Source: Aeromicrobium yanjiei
GTDB lineage: Bacteria; Actinomycetota; Actinomycetes; Propionibacteriales; Nocardioidaceae
DNA length: 64,000 nucleotides
Direction of reading: 5' to 3'
Assembly (NCBI RefSeq): GCF_009649075.1
Contig: NZ_CP045737.1
Span: 1,240,001-1,304,000, forward strand
Shown here: piece by piece, positions 51,309 to 59,600 of the stretch
Layout: the number at the start of each line of letters is the position of its first letter
How positions within the stretch are numbered: position 1 is the stretch's first letter
Made by a program: the position numbers and the translations under genes
The notes under the pieces: generated by a model
The model's database searches: none
What the model saw: the letters and a program-made list of their open reading frames with translations, nothing else
Told to the model about the DNA's origin: nothing

Positions 51309-51698
51309 TCAGAGCGGGGGAGTGCCTCGCTGGGCGTCGTACGCCTGCTGGCTGGCCTCGATCTGGGGATTGTGAGCGACCGCCCACTCCGCGAGGCGGA
51401 CCGCGGGGTCGATCAACGTGCGTCCGGCATCGGTGAGCTCGTACTCCACCCGCGGAGGCACTTCGGCGAAGACGTCCCGGCTCACCAGGCCGTCCCGTTC
51501 AAGGTTGCGCAGCGTGCGCGTCAGCATCCGCTGAGAGATGCCGGGGATGCGCTGGTGCAGCTCGGTGAACCGCATCCGGCCGTCCTCGAGGGTCGCAACG
51601 ACCAGGAGGGTCCACTTGTCGGCGACCCGGCCGAGTATCCCGCGGATGGCTCGGCCGCCATCACCTCGGATGAGGCAGGTCTTTTCGTACGTCGACAT
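51309..51698 (-). CDS. HxlR-family transcriptional regulator
   Basis: The 129-residue winged-helix protein has GRVADKWTLLVVATLEDG, the HxlR opening, then GISQRMLTRTLRNLERDGLV as recognition helix. An early cysteine in KTCLIRGDGG is where many family members sense thiol or quinone stress. ATG 51698 has AGGAG just before it. Divergent from a DoxX gene, a very common regulator-target pair. Confidence 0.9.
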   Translation of the reverse strand: MSTYEKTCLIRGDGGRAIRGILGRVADKWTLLVVATLEDGRMRFTELHQRIPGISQRMLTRTLRNLERDGLVSRDVFAEVPPRVEYELTDAGRTLIDPAVRLAEWAVAHNPQIEASQQAYDAQRGTPPL

Positions 51699-51783
51699 GT
51701 GTCTCCTCTCGCCTCCCGTTGTGGCCAAGGCACACGCATGTGCCTTTTGTGGACGCTATCTCGGTACTCAACAATGGCGCTAC

Positions 51784-51796
51784 TTACCTTCAGTAA
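51784..51796. promoter_or_regulatory. HxlR-type operator
   Basis: TTAC-CTTCA-GTAA is a dyad with 4-bp arms and a 5-nt spacer, 16 bp before the DoxX start. HxlR-family sites often have this TAC-N-GTA form. It probably covers the doxX promoter. Confidence 0.5.
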
Positions 51797-51811
51797 CGAA
51801 TGGAGTTGGAC

Positions 51812-52183
51812 ATGGAGATCGCCTACTGGATCGTCGCGGGTCTGCTCGCCCTGATGTACCTCTACTCGGGCGGCATCAAGCTGGTCCAGAGCCAGGAGAA
51901 GCTGGCGCCGATGATGGCCTGGGCGGGTACGGCGGTGCCGATGTCCGGCGTCCGTGCCATCGGGCTGCTCGAGGTCCTCGGCGCGGTCGGGCTGATCCTC
52001 CCCCCGCTGGTCGACGTCGTTCCGGTCCTCGCGCTGGTGGCGGCGATCGGATTGCTCGTCCTTCAACTGCTCGCAGGACTCTTCCACCTCTCGCGGCACG
52101 AGACCAAGGACATCTGGCTCAACGTGACCCTCGTCGTCGCAGCGGCGGTGACCGTCTGGCTGGCCACCGCGGTCTGGAGCTGA
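51812..52183 (+). CDS. DoxX-family membrane protein
   Basis: The 123-residue protein has four spans: AYWIVAGLLALMYLYSGGIK, GLLEVLGAVGLILPPLV, VLALVAAIGLLVLQLLAGLF and NVTLVVAAAVTVWLATA. DoxX proteins are linked to quinone and thiol stress. ATG 51812 is chosen because GGAG lies 6 nt before it, whereas the in-frame ATG 12 nt earlier has no ribosome site. Confidence 0.88.
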   Translation: MEIAYWIVAGLLALMYLYSGGIKLVQSQEKLAPMMAWAGTAVPMSGVRAIGLLEVLGAVGLILPPLVDVVPVLALVAAIGLLVLQLLAGLFHLSRHETKDIWLNVTLVVAAAVTVWLATAVWS

Positions 52184-52387
52184 ATCGCCGCAGCCGTGCG
52201 GCTCTGTCGTCACGGCTGGCTGTGATGTCATCTGGGAGGGGCAGGACCTCATGGTCCTCGTCTTCGTTGCGGTCTCTGTGCCATCACGCATGGCATTGCA
52301 GGACAGCTCGTTCTATGACGCGCTGCTCATCTCTCTCGTCGTCGGAGTCATCTGTGTGCCTGCTTGGCGAGGGCCGGGAGAGACCAA

Positions 52388-52660
52388 TCAAGGAAGCGCG
52401 AGACGAAAAGGGTCAGAGCGCCGAACGGTCCGGCCAGACGCCGAGATCCTAAAACCGGCAACGCCTTCACCGATCAACCAGAGCAGTCCGGCCAGCGCCG
52501 CGAAGGCGACGAATACCCCGAAGATCACGCCGCCGGACGTGGTGCGCGCCGGGAGGTCATACCCGAGGGCTCCGAGCCCACCCAAACCAGTGAGCCCAGG
52601 AAATAGGCGAATGCCCACACCGCCACGAGCGCACGGAACGACGTCCGAGCAACGACTCGA
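52388..52660 (-). pseudogene. Decayed small membrane protein gene (possible)
   Basis: One frame gives a strong span, VIFGVFVAFAALAGLLWLIG, ending at a TGA at 52388. Another frame just upstream gives VAVWAFAYFLGSLVWVG, also span-like. Joining them needs a frame change near 52560. No convincing start or ribosome site is present. The plus strand of 52184-52660 offers no better gene. It lies at the left edge of the low-GC island. Confidence 0.3.
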
Positions 52661-52668
52661 CGTGTAGG

Positions 52669-52794
52669 TCGTCCAAGCGCGGCTGCGGCACGCCTCAGCC
52701 AAGACGACTCTCGACACCTATGGGCACCTCTGGCCAGACCGTGGCGACTCCTCCCGAGCAGCAGTGGCGGCGGTCTATCGCCCGCGAGTCCCTA
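52669..52794 (+). pseudogene. C-terminal remnant of a tyrosine recombinase/phage integrase
   Basis: Directly after a TAG, the frame reads VVQARLRHASAKTTLDTYGH and continues LWPDRGDSSRAAVAAV. This is the typical end of an actinophage-type integrase, with the LGH-like box and the nucleophile tyrosine of DTYGH. The catalytic N-terminal two thirds are missing. It marks one edge of the island. Confidence 0.75.
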
Positions 52795-53120
52795 GCTTGG
52801 CGCACGCCGGAGTGAGACAGAACGAGTATCTGGTCGCCAGAATGCCGAAGTGCAGGAACGCGATGTGGCTACCCATGCCGCGCAGGGGCATTCTGCCCAG
52901 AACGACGCGCGAGAGTCGCTTGGAATGCGCATGAGCAACGCGGCGCCCAGAACACAGGGCTCCAGACGCGCTGTAGGTCCGTTCTGTGCACGAGGGAAAC
53001 CACCCCCCACCTCCTCGTAGAGGAACGGGCTCGATCCGAACGCGTGCAATTGGGCCGATTTGTCTGCGCCTGCGGTGAAGGAATCCGGACAGCTGGTCCC
53101 TGTTGCGCTAGCGTCGGTTC
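52795..53120. other. 326-bp non-coding stretch with repeated CAGAA motifs
   Basis: No gene is supported. CAGAAC/CAGAAT occurs at 52818, 52838, 52898 and 52948, spaced by multiples of ten, with inverted ATTCTG at 52890 and GTTCTG at 52981. Positions 52891-52902 form the palindrome TTCTG-CC-CAGAA. It lies upstream of the ATPase/HNH pair. The -10 TAGCGT for that pair is at 53109-53114. Confidence 0.45.
53109..53114 (+). promoter_or_regulatory. -10 element of the leaderless AAA-ATPase gene
   Basis: TAGCGT ends 6 nt before the GTG at 53121 and no Shine-Dalgarno sequence is present, so initiation on a leaderless mRNA is likely. The island genes thus use the same promoter layout as the host genes. 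Confidence 0.5.
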
Positions 53121-54413
53121 GTGACCGCGGACGCACCATATGAGGCGAACTCAGCCGGCTTTTCCACCCTCGCCTTGTCGGACTGGCGACAGTTTGGTGA
53201 TATCAGTCTTGCATTCCACCCGCGGCTGACGGTGCTCACAGGCGCGAACGCGACGGGGAAAAGCACGATCCTCGGCATCTTGGCCCGCCATTTCGACTGG
53301 ATCCATCCCTTTTCAACTTCACCAGTCCGCACTCGCTCGAAGTCTGGAGAGTGGATTTCTGTCGGTAGAAGGCGAGCCAAGCGCATGTCCCGGCAACCGG
53401 GATGGGCTGAAGTTGGCACATTGACGTACCGATCAGACAAGTCGACTGCAATCGCTGTACCTCTGGAGGTGCAAGCGAACCTCTCAAGTCAGTACGACCT
53501 TCTTATGCCCGATCAGCAGGAGGTCGCCGGTGCCTTCATTAGTTCGCACAGGGCAGCGTCTGGGAGTTACTCGCCTGTTCAAAGCATTCCTACGGCCGCG
53601 GCAAACGCGGATCTGCTGTTCGACTCGCTTACCAATGAAATCCGCGCAAGGTGGGCTGGAACTTGGACTGGCAAGACGCCTCAACTCGTGCTGAAGGAGT
53701 CGATAATGGCAGCCGCCGTTTTCGGCAGTGGCCCTGGACATGACTCACTTTCGTATAACCCGACCATCCACAACTTATGGACTGAGTTCGGGGTTGTTCT
53801 CCGCACGGTGCTTCCAGCGTCGCTTCGATTTCGGCGGATCGTGGTTCGTACTCCCGATGTTGTGCTCGAAACGGATTCAGGTGACTTTGTCCTCGACGAA
53901 GCTTCCGGCGGAATTATGTCGATCATTGAGATGGCCTGGCAGATTCTTCTACGTTCGCATGGCAGCAGCGCCACATTCACTGTGTTGCTTGACGAGCCTG
54001 AGAATCACCTTCATCCAAGCCTTCAAAGAGAAATGCTCCCCAGTTTTCTTCGGGCATTTCCCCAAGTCCAATTCATTGTTGCGACGCACAGCCCATTTGT
54101 TGTGACAGCGACCCCAGCGTCGACGGTCTATGCGCTGGACTACAACGAACGGCAACAGGTAGTTAGCAGGGTATTGGACTACTCGAACAAGGCTGCGAGT
54201 GCAGAGGAGACACTCAAGAACGTCTTGGGCTTGCACAGCACCGCGCCAACTTGGGCTGAGAGCGCGTATCAAACCATTCTTGCCCGGTATGCGGGAGAGC
54301 TGTCGCCGCAGCGACTGAGCCTGCTCCGCGAAGAGATGACGCAGATTGGCCTTGTGAAGAATTTTCCTGAGGCCGTGGTCGACCTCGCGCACCCGGAGAA
54401 TCTCGAGTCGTGA
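53121..54413 (+). CDS. AAA/ABC-type ATPase of a two-gene defence system (PtuA-like)
   Basis: The 430-residue protein has Walker A at 41-49 (GANATGKST), an ABC-signature-like ASGG at 261-264, Walker B at 286-294 (FTVLLDEPE) and an H-loop ATHSP at 321-325. This is the OLD/RecF/SMC-type ATPase arrangement used by PtuA in Septu and by retron-linked ATPases. There is no TOPRIM nuclease domain. The stop overlaps the HNH gene start by 4 nt (GTGA). GC is clearly lower than in the flanking genes. It is shorter than the PtuA proteins I recall, so it may be a variant. Function as anti-phage ATPase is inference. Confidence 0.82.
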   Translation: MTADAPYEANSAGFSTLALSDWRQFGDISLAFHPRLTVLTGANATGKSTILGILARHFDWIHPFSTSPVRTRSKSGEWISVGRRRAKRMSRQPGWAEVGTLTYRSDKSTAIAVPLEVQANLSSQYDLLMPDQQEVAGAFISSHRAASGSYSPVQSIPTAAANADLLFDSLTNEIRARWAGTWTGKTPQLVLKESIMAAAVFGSGPGHDSLSYNPTIHNLWTEFGVVLRTVLPASLRFRRIVVRTPDVVLETDSGDFVLDEASGGIMSIIEMAWQILLRSHGSSATFTVLLDEPENHLHPSLQREMLPSFLRAFPQVQFIVATHSPFVVTATPASTVYALDYNERQQVVSRVLDYSNKAASAEETLKNVLGLHSTAPTWAESAYQTILARYAGELSPQRLSLLREEMTQIGLVKNFPEAVVDLAHPENLES

Positions 54414-55105
54414 GGGCCCTTGAGAAGACCGTGAAGCCCAAGGTCTTGGTCGACCACGAAGATGCCTGGAGGGACCGTTACGTCGCCGCTGCCGCCACTG
54501 GTGACAACGAGGAGAAGAAGAGGGCTGAGCGGTGGAGACACGAGCAGATCAGAGAAGCGCTGAGACTGGAAACGGCGAGGAAATGCGCCTACTGCGAATC
54601 GTCGTTGGGGAGCGTGTCGTTCGCGCACGTTGAACACATTGTCCCGAAGTCCCTGCATCCTGAACTAGCGCACGAGTGGGTCAACCTGACTCTCGCATGT
54701 GAAATCTGCAACGTCGGGAAAGATAAGTACTGGTCTGCCGAGAACCCAGTGCTAAATCCGTACATCGACGATATCTCCGCTTCCCTTACGTTTCTTGGCG
54801 ACTTTGTCGGCGCGCCGCTTGGTGACGTCCGCGGATCGGTGACCATCAACTTGTGCGGTCTCAACCGTCTCGACTTGATTCGTGATCGCACCAACCGGCT
54901 GATTGCCGTCAAAGGCATGCTTGATCAATGGCACAGTGCGACCGGCGTGCAGAAGGACGCACTCGCGTACGCGATTCGTCTCGACGCGGCCTCCGGCGAG
55001 TTCACCGCGAGTGTCTATCAGCTACTCCGAACGTTTCATTTTCCGGTTAAAGAGCCCGTTGCCGATCCCTCGTCAGATATGCCGAACGCCGTCGAGTTTG
55101 AATAG
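54410..55105 (+). CDS. HNH endonuclease-like protein (PtuB/TIGR02646-like)
   Basis: The 231-residue protein has zinc knuckles C59AYC62 and C97EIC100, with the catalytic EH at 75-76 (VEHIVPKS), N92 in HEWVNLTLAC and N101 following the second pair. This is the HNH layout of TIGR02646/PtuB effectors. Its GTG start overlaps the ATPase stop, so the two are co-translated in an ATPase-nuclease order, as in Septu. It presumably cuts phage or host nucleic acid on activation. Confidence 0.84.
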   Translation: MRALEKTVKPKVLVDHEDAWRDRYVAAAATGDNEEKKRAERWRHEQIREALRLETARKCAYCESSLGSVSFAHVEHIVPKSLHPELAHEWVNLTLACEICNVGKDKYWSAENPVLNPYIDDISASLTFLGDFVGAPLGDVRGSVTINLCGLNRLDLIRDRTNRLIAVKGMLDQWHSATGVQKDALAYAIRLDAASGEFTASVYQLLRTFHFPVKEPVADPSSDMPNAVEFE

Positions 55106-55176
55106 GCGGGGGCATGACGTTATCCATGCACAATTCTGCCAGCGCCGTCTACGCCCCCTTTTCGACTCCCACCATT

Positions 55177-55335
55177 TCACCGGGTCGAGCCGCCGCGAGC
55201 CGCCGCGGGCCGTGGCATGGCTTGGGTGACGTCAAAGTCTCCATTGTCGTGTAGGACGAAGCGGTCTGTCATCAGGGCGACGTATCGCTCGAAGTGGTCT
55301 TCTCCGGGCGCCTTCCTCACCACGTCGCGGCTCAC
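55177..55335 (-). CDS. Small hypothetical protein coupled to a broken gene
   Basis: A GTG at 55335 overlaps the TGA of the upstream frameshifted gene (GTGA), the usual sign of translational coupling. The 52 residues read MSRDVVRKAPGEDHFERYVA and so on, through VALMTDRFVLHDNGDFDVT. No family recognised. Since its partner is frameshifted it may no longer be made well. Confidence 0.45.
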   Translation of the reverse strand: MSRDVVRKAPGEDHFERYVALMTDRFVLHDNGDFDVTQAMPRPAAARGGSTR

Positions 55336-55678
55336 TGGCCATGTTGCATGAGTGCCATGAAGAGGCCGGAAACCCGCACGCGGGTTCGCGTCAGGAGGAT
55401 GTGAGTGTCGACAACGGTCGTGAGGTCTTGGGCGTCGCCGTCGTGTAACTCTCGTTCAGGTCGCTCAGACGGTGGAAGGAGTTCCAGCGAGGCGGCTCCA
55501 GGTCGCTTCTAACGGGGTCCGAAAACCACATGTCGTGGACGACGCGATTTCGAGATTGCGTCGCGTCTTTTGCCACGAGGAGAGCAGCGTCTCCGGACAT
55601 CACGATCTCTCGGCCCGCGCCCGAATGTTGGAGCAACTTGCGGCACTCGCGGACGGTCGCGAAGATCCCGCGACGCAT
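55332..55678 (-). pseudogene. Frameshifted gene with RNxxxH motif
   Basis: From ATG 55678 the frame gives VMSGDAALLVAKDATQSRNR then VVHDMWFSD. Near 55440-55460 the sensible frame shifts to one reading DLTTVVDTHILLTRTRVRVS and GLFMALMQHGQ, ending at 55332. Together they look like one roughly 115-residue protein with R-N-x-x-x-H (RNRVVH), the HEPN-type pattern. One indel breaks it. The start abuts the recombinase remnant. Confidence 0.6.
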
Positions 55679-55862
55679 TAGCCCGCACTCGCTGCGTCAT
55701 GCCGCGATCACCAACGCCCTGGACGCCGGCGTTCCGCTGCGCGACGCGCAGATCCTTGCACGCCATGCGGACCCTCGAACTACCGAGCACTACGACCGGG
55801 CGCGCGGCAACTTGGACCGTCACGGCGTCCACTTCCTGACCGCATACGTCGCCGGCGTCTAA
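55677..55862 (+). pseudogene. Second tyrosine-recombinase C-terminal remnant
   Basis: The frame reads ISPHSLRHAAITNALDAGVP, then LRDAQILARHADPRTTEHYD, ending AYVAGV and TAA. HSLRH is the HxLR box, ARHADPRTT the LGH-like box, and Y in EHYDRA the nucleophile. Match to integrases starts exactly at 55677, where the frameshifted gene on the other strand begins, so this is a recombination joint. The N-terminal part is lost. Confidence 0.78.
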
Positions 55863-55961
55863 ACCTCACCTTCGCTTCGCTCAAATTGGTCCGGTGCGTC
55901 CGAGATGCCCCTGACATGCGGTCTTCCTTCTGAAGTAGGTCGCGACGGGACATTTGCTACC

Positions 55962-56219
55962 TCAAGACTTACGGACGTCGTTGTCCCTGAGCCAGGCGTC
56001 GAACTGCAGCGGCTTCGTAGGTCGGCGATCATCGCACCGCGCTACGCAACCGGCCAGGTGGCCTAAGTAGAACTCGGCGTTCGTCTGCCACGCCCAGTTG
56101 TGTTCATCGAGTGGTTTGTCCCAGACGGTGCGGTCGATAGCCGCGAACATGTGAGGACCGGCGAACTCGCCGATGGCGACGTTCTCTTCCCGATAGATGA
56201 AGCCCCAATCACGTGGCAA
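55962..56219 (-). CDS. Hypothetical protein, possibly truncated
   Basis: The frame (from a TTG at 56219) gives about 85 residues: DWGFIYREENVAIGEFAG, then PHMFAAIDRTVWDKPLDEHN and HLAGCVARCDDRRPTKP. It is open a further short way upstream to a TGA without an ATG or GTG, so the natural start may be lost. Aromatic-rich and balanced composition suggests real coding, but no family is recognised. Confidence 0.4.
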   Translation of the reverse strand: MPRDWGFIYREENVAIGEFAGPHMFAAIDRTVWDKPLDEHNWAWQTNAEFYLGHLAGCVARCDDRRPTKPLQFDAWLRDNDVRKS

Positions 56220-56312
56220 CCCGATCCTGTACGTTTTCCATGCCTTGTTTCACTCAACGATCGCGTCAGAGATTTCACGCCCCGCTGACAATGCCTGGGT
56301 TAGCAACAATGA

Positions 56313-56558
56313 CTAGGTCCTGGAGCCCATAGAGGTGAGGAGCGAGACGAGCTGCAAGCTATCTTCAAGGGCAACAAGCACCTGACCTACAAGCCTGGCC
56401 GAGGCGATGACTTTCGGGACGGGTCCACTCCGCTGGTGGAACCGGACGATATGCAGATCGTTGTCTCGCCTTGCCACTCCTACGAGCCCGTGAAGGTACC
56501 TGACGAAGCGTCCGGTCCGTTTCACTGTCTCGTCTGCGGTGCTCAGTTCGCAGTGTAG
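56313..56558 (+). pseudogene. Fragment of a CxxC-ending protein without start codon
   Basis: An 82-codon open frame with no usable start reads RDELQAIFKGNKHLTYKPG, later DDMQIVVSPCHSYEPVKVPD and ends FHCLVCGAQFAV. The paired cysteines (SPC, CLVC) look like a zinc ribbon end. Probably the 3' end of a gene cut by rearrangement. Confidence 0.3.
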
Positions 56559-56999
56559 GTCCGCACGTGCGCTACCTCGTGGAGCAAACCCGGAGGTCTT
56601 CGCGGGCGTGGTTGACTTGCGTGCTCCGTCGCAAAGACGGAGGTTTTCGAAAGAGGAGCCTCCTAGACAGCCCAGTCCGTTCAGGGAAAGCCCGATCCTG
56701 CGGGGAATCGCGGGTTGGCAACAGCGGAGCTGCCGGTCCGCCTTTATTTGCGGGGCCGTTCGGACCTTGAGGGCCGCACAGTCGACTAGCTCCATACGTG
56801 AGGATCGTCGTGGCAACGGACGCTCCCACGAAGGCAGACAGCGCACGTGCGAGCAACGGAAACCGTGTCATTCCCTCTGGGTGAGGTCGCGACCCCCTGA
56901 GCGGCGACGCGCGGGCGCAGCCTGAACGTCTGAGGGAGTCTGCCTAGGTGCCGTTCAGCCCGCCGCTATTTGACTACTTTTGCTCAAGGACACCTCAGC
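56559..56999. other. 441-bp stretch without a supported gene
   Basis: Short open frames on both strands have neither ribosome sites nor family-like sequence. I see no RNA gene or clear repeat. It is island filler. Confidence 0.5.
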
Positions 57000-58154
57000 C
57001 TACCGTTTGGTCGTCGATTGCGCTGCCGCGACGATTGACGAAAACAGTCCACGGTCGCTATCGGTGCCTAATAGCAGAATGACAAACTCGTGCAGGCGGG
57101 CGAAATCGAGCGCCTCGGGGTGTGCCGCCGGGTTGCGGTACGTCTTGGACACGTGAAGCAACTGGCGTGGTAGTTGCCCTTCAAGAAAGTTCGGGTCTCG
57201 TAGCGTCTCGAGGAAGTCGAGGTAAACGTGCGCGGTTGGCGGGAGGCTTTCGACATTTGAGGCATCGAGGTGCACGAGTTGCGACGCCAAAGTACCCAGT
57301 TCAAGCGGCTTCGGCTCGTCTGCGGAGGCAAACGCCTTCAAGCGGTTGAATCTGCCGTCTCCGCCGGCCGGGATGGGGTGGCCAGATCGTACGTATCGAC
57401 GGAACGGGTGCGCTAGGTAGTGCATGACGATGCTCTCAAGTGCCTTCGAGTATGCGATGACGGCCGGCGACGTCTCGAGTCTGACGAGGGCGACACCGTC
57501 GAGTGCGTCGTAGGCGACCTGCCCTGCCTCAAGAAACGAACGCGCGTCCTTTGGAAGCTTTGACCAGAGATCCTCCGAGACATGCGCCCGTAGAGATTCC
57601 TTGAGCAAGGGATACGGGGCAGGCGCGGGTAGGTGCCGCTCAACGGTTGCGTCGAGTTCGACGAGGCGGTCCTCGACGGACAATGTTGGGTTGGACTTAA
57701 TCGCCATGACACGATCATCGAGCGAGACCATCACCAGACTCGCTCCGCCCGCTGACAAGAACGCAGCGATTGAGACGGCCTCGCTGATCGATGGTCCGTC
57801 CCACAAGCGATGTGCCTCAAACGAGATCGAATTCGGCGTCGGATCTCCGTACAGACGTGTCACGGTCGCAGGTGCACCACTCGCGCTACGCGATGACCTG
57901 CGATTCTCCAATCGAATCAGCAGCCCAGAACCAATGACGTCGTACAGGATGCCTGCCGGATACACGATGGCGTAGCAGTGCGTCTCGCCACGCATCTCTT
58001 GTCGGCCCCACCGGGCGGCAAGCGGGTCGGAACGCAGATCGTCTTCCGGATCAGGGCCGAGAACCCATGAACGAAAGTATGTGCTCGTCTTGTCGCGGAG
58101 CCAGCCGAAGGACTCCGGAACGTAGATAGTCCGCAGGACTGTGTAATTTGCCAC
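57000..58154 (-). CDS. Island protein with C-terminal RNxxxH (HEPN-like) motif
   Basis: The 384-residue protein is not one I recognise as a whole. The N-terminal half is beta-rich (MANYTVLRTIYVPESFGWLR; GETHCYAIVYPAGILYDV). The C-terminal part is helical and carries R340-N-P-A-A-H345 followed by a long hydrophobic helix, the pattern of HEPN ribonucleases. TAGCAT ends 6 nt before the GTG at 58154, supporting that start. Between the recombinase remnants and the Abi gene, a toxin or defence effector is plausible. Confidence 0.65.
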   Translation of the reverse strand: MANYTVLRTIYVPESFGWLRDKTSTYFRSWVLGPDPEDDLRSDPLAARWGRQEMRGETHCYAIVYPAGILYDVIGSGLLIRLENRRSSRSASGAPATVTRLYGDPTPNSISFEAHRLWDGPSISEAVSIAAFLSAGGASLVMVSLDDRVMAIKSNPTLSVEDRLVELDATVERHLPAPAPYPLLKESLRAHVSEDLWSKLPKDARSFLEAGQVAYDALDGVALVRLETSPAVIAYSKALESIVMHYLAHPFRRYVRSGHPIPAGGDGRFNRLKAFASADEPKPLELGTLASQLVHLDASNVESLPPTAHVYLDFLETLRDPNFLEGQLPRQLLHVSKTYRNPAAHPEALDFARLHEFVILLLGTDSDRGLFSSIVAAAQSTTKR

Positions 58155-58328
58155 ATAGGAATGCTAGGTCGTCGTTGCCGATGCGGGCGACCTGAAGCGG
58201 CGATGTTGGGAGCGCCGGCGCGTGACACTGTCACGCGACAGGCTCCGAGACCATGCCGCGGCCAGCGTTGATCCGTGGCGCGTCATCTGCCGCAACCAGG
58301 CATGTGCCTCAGCTGGTTCCAGAATACG

Positions 58329-59156
58329 TCACTCAGCTGCGGACGTAGGTTCGTTTGCTAGCCGAAGGATGAGGGCTCCAACGACATGGATCATCAGCCA
58401 CGCGTCGCTTCGCGATGCGTCGGTGACGTGGTGTCCATCCCCCTTGTTGTTCCTAATGGCGGCCGCCCAAACTAGAAACCTCTCGATGCCATCGGTCAAC
58501 GCTTGATCGTGCTTTCCAAGAAGACCTTTGGATTTCGCGTCCTTGATCAGCGCGCCGAGCGCTACGCCCGTGCATCCCAATGCTTCAAGTGCCTCCTGTA
58601 ACGCGGTGCCTGCATCGGTGATCGCGTCCGCGGGGTCGACAGCGATTTCCTTGATCGCGCTGAGGTAGGCGGCCTGAGCCTTTTCGAATCGCTTGTCGAC
58701 TAGTAGTCGAATGACCGGCTCAACTACTTCGCGGTGGAGTTCGTCAGAACTGAAGGGTATGAACTCTCCGTCAACCATACGAAAGGCGATGCGGTGGCTC
58801 GCCAAGAATGCGTTGAGGATCGAATCAAACTCCGACACTTTGCCTCGAGTTTTGTAGTCCTGTGTGACTGCATACCGCACGCATTCGATTAGGTCGAGGG
58901 TGAAAGCCGTGTCGCGGTCTTGAAGAATCAGGTCGGAGTGAAGGTTTGAAGCTCGGGTGAGTCCGGCGATCCGTAATTGTTGTGCGGCGCGATTCGAAAA
59001 CCCACTCGCGCTTGAACTCATGCCTTCGAATAGATCCCAGAGCTCAGCGATCTGCATCCGCGCCTGGAGCGGAAGGTCCTCGGTCCACAACTTCTCGCCT
59101 GCGGCCTCGCGAGCGGCATACTGCTCCGCTCGATTCCTTTCTGAGAACAGCGGCAC
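58329..59156 (-). CDS. Abortive infection family protein (Abi_C-like)
   Basis: The 275-residue protein opens MPLFSERNRAEQYAAREAAG and has a helical N-terminal region. The C-terminus, ALQEALEALGCTGVALGALI then R235NNKGDGH242, is the Abi_C arrangement (R-N-x-x-G-D-x-H). These proteins stop phage spread by halting the infected cell. The GTG at 59156 has TTGGAG upstream. It is 174 bp upstream of the HEPN-like gene on the same strand. Confidence 0.72.
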   Translation of the reverse strand: MPLFSERNRAEQYAAREAAGEKLWTEDLPLQARMQIAELWDLFEGMSSSASGFSNRAAQQLRIAGLTRASNLHSDLILQDRDTAFTLDLIECVRYAVTQDYKTRGKVSEFDSILNAFLASHRIAFRMVDGEFIPFSSDELHREVVEPVIRLLVDKRFEKAQAAYLSAIKEIAVDPADAITDAGTALQEALEALGCTGVALGALIKDAKSKGLLGKHDQALTDGIERFLVWAAAIRNNKGDGHHVTDASRSDAWLMIHVVGALILRLANEPTSAAE

Positions 59157-59600
59157 GAGACTCCAAGGGCATCCAGGACGCTTTGTCGGTTGACGACGCG
59201 TCCCCGCACGCTATCGCGGGAGAGGACCAATCGCCCGAGAACCGGCGATACGGCTTTCAGCAAAGAAGACGCCACGAAGCGCAGCCACCAAATTGTCCAC
59301 CAGCCGGACATGCCAACGCCTTGGAACGACGGCCACGATACTGGGCCGTCAGATTCGCATGGAGCCGAAAGATGTAAACCGGGAACATTGTCTGGCGCAA
59401 ATCCCCGCATCCGGCGCTACGAGCCACATACATGCATTGGTCCTGTCACCGATGACGTAGTCCAGCCGAGTTTCCCACACTGACCTACGTCTTTTCCCCG
59501 CTATCGGGCCATGAAGTCTCAAGCCACGGACTACTCCAGATCGTTGCCTTCGCGATTGCGCTGCCGCCACTCCGCGGGGTAGTGCGGTCGGGCGCGTCCG
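59157..59600. other. 444-bp stretch without a supported gene
   Basis: Open frames here lack starts with ribosome sites and look like chance frames. No hairpin or repeat stands out. It is the right part of the low-GC island. Confidence 0.5.

Noticed and set aside
52251..52667. Plus-strand 138-codon open frame after doxX
   Set aside because: Only the first 40 residues look membrane-like; the rest is a Pro/Arg/Ser-rich chance frame running into the recombinase remnant, with no ribosome site.
53121..55105. Retron-linked PtuA/PtuB
   Set aside because: No reverse transcriptase and no inverted-repeat msr/msd region is found within several kilobases.
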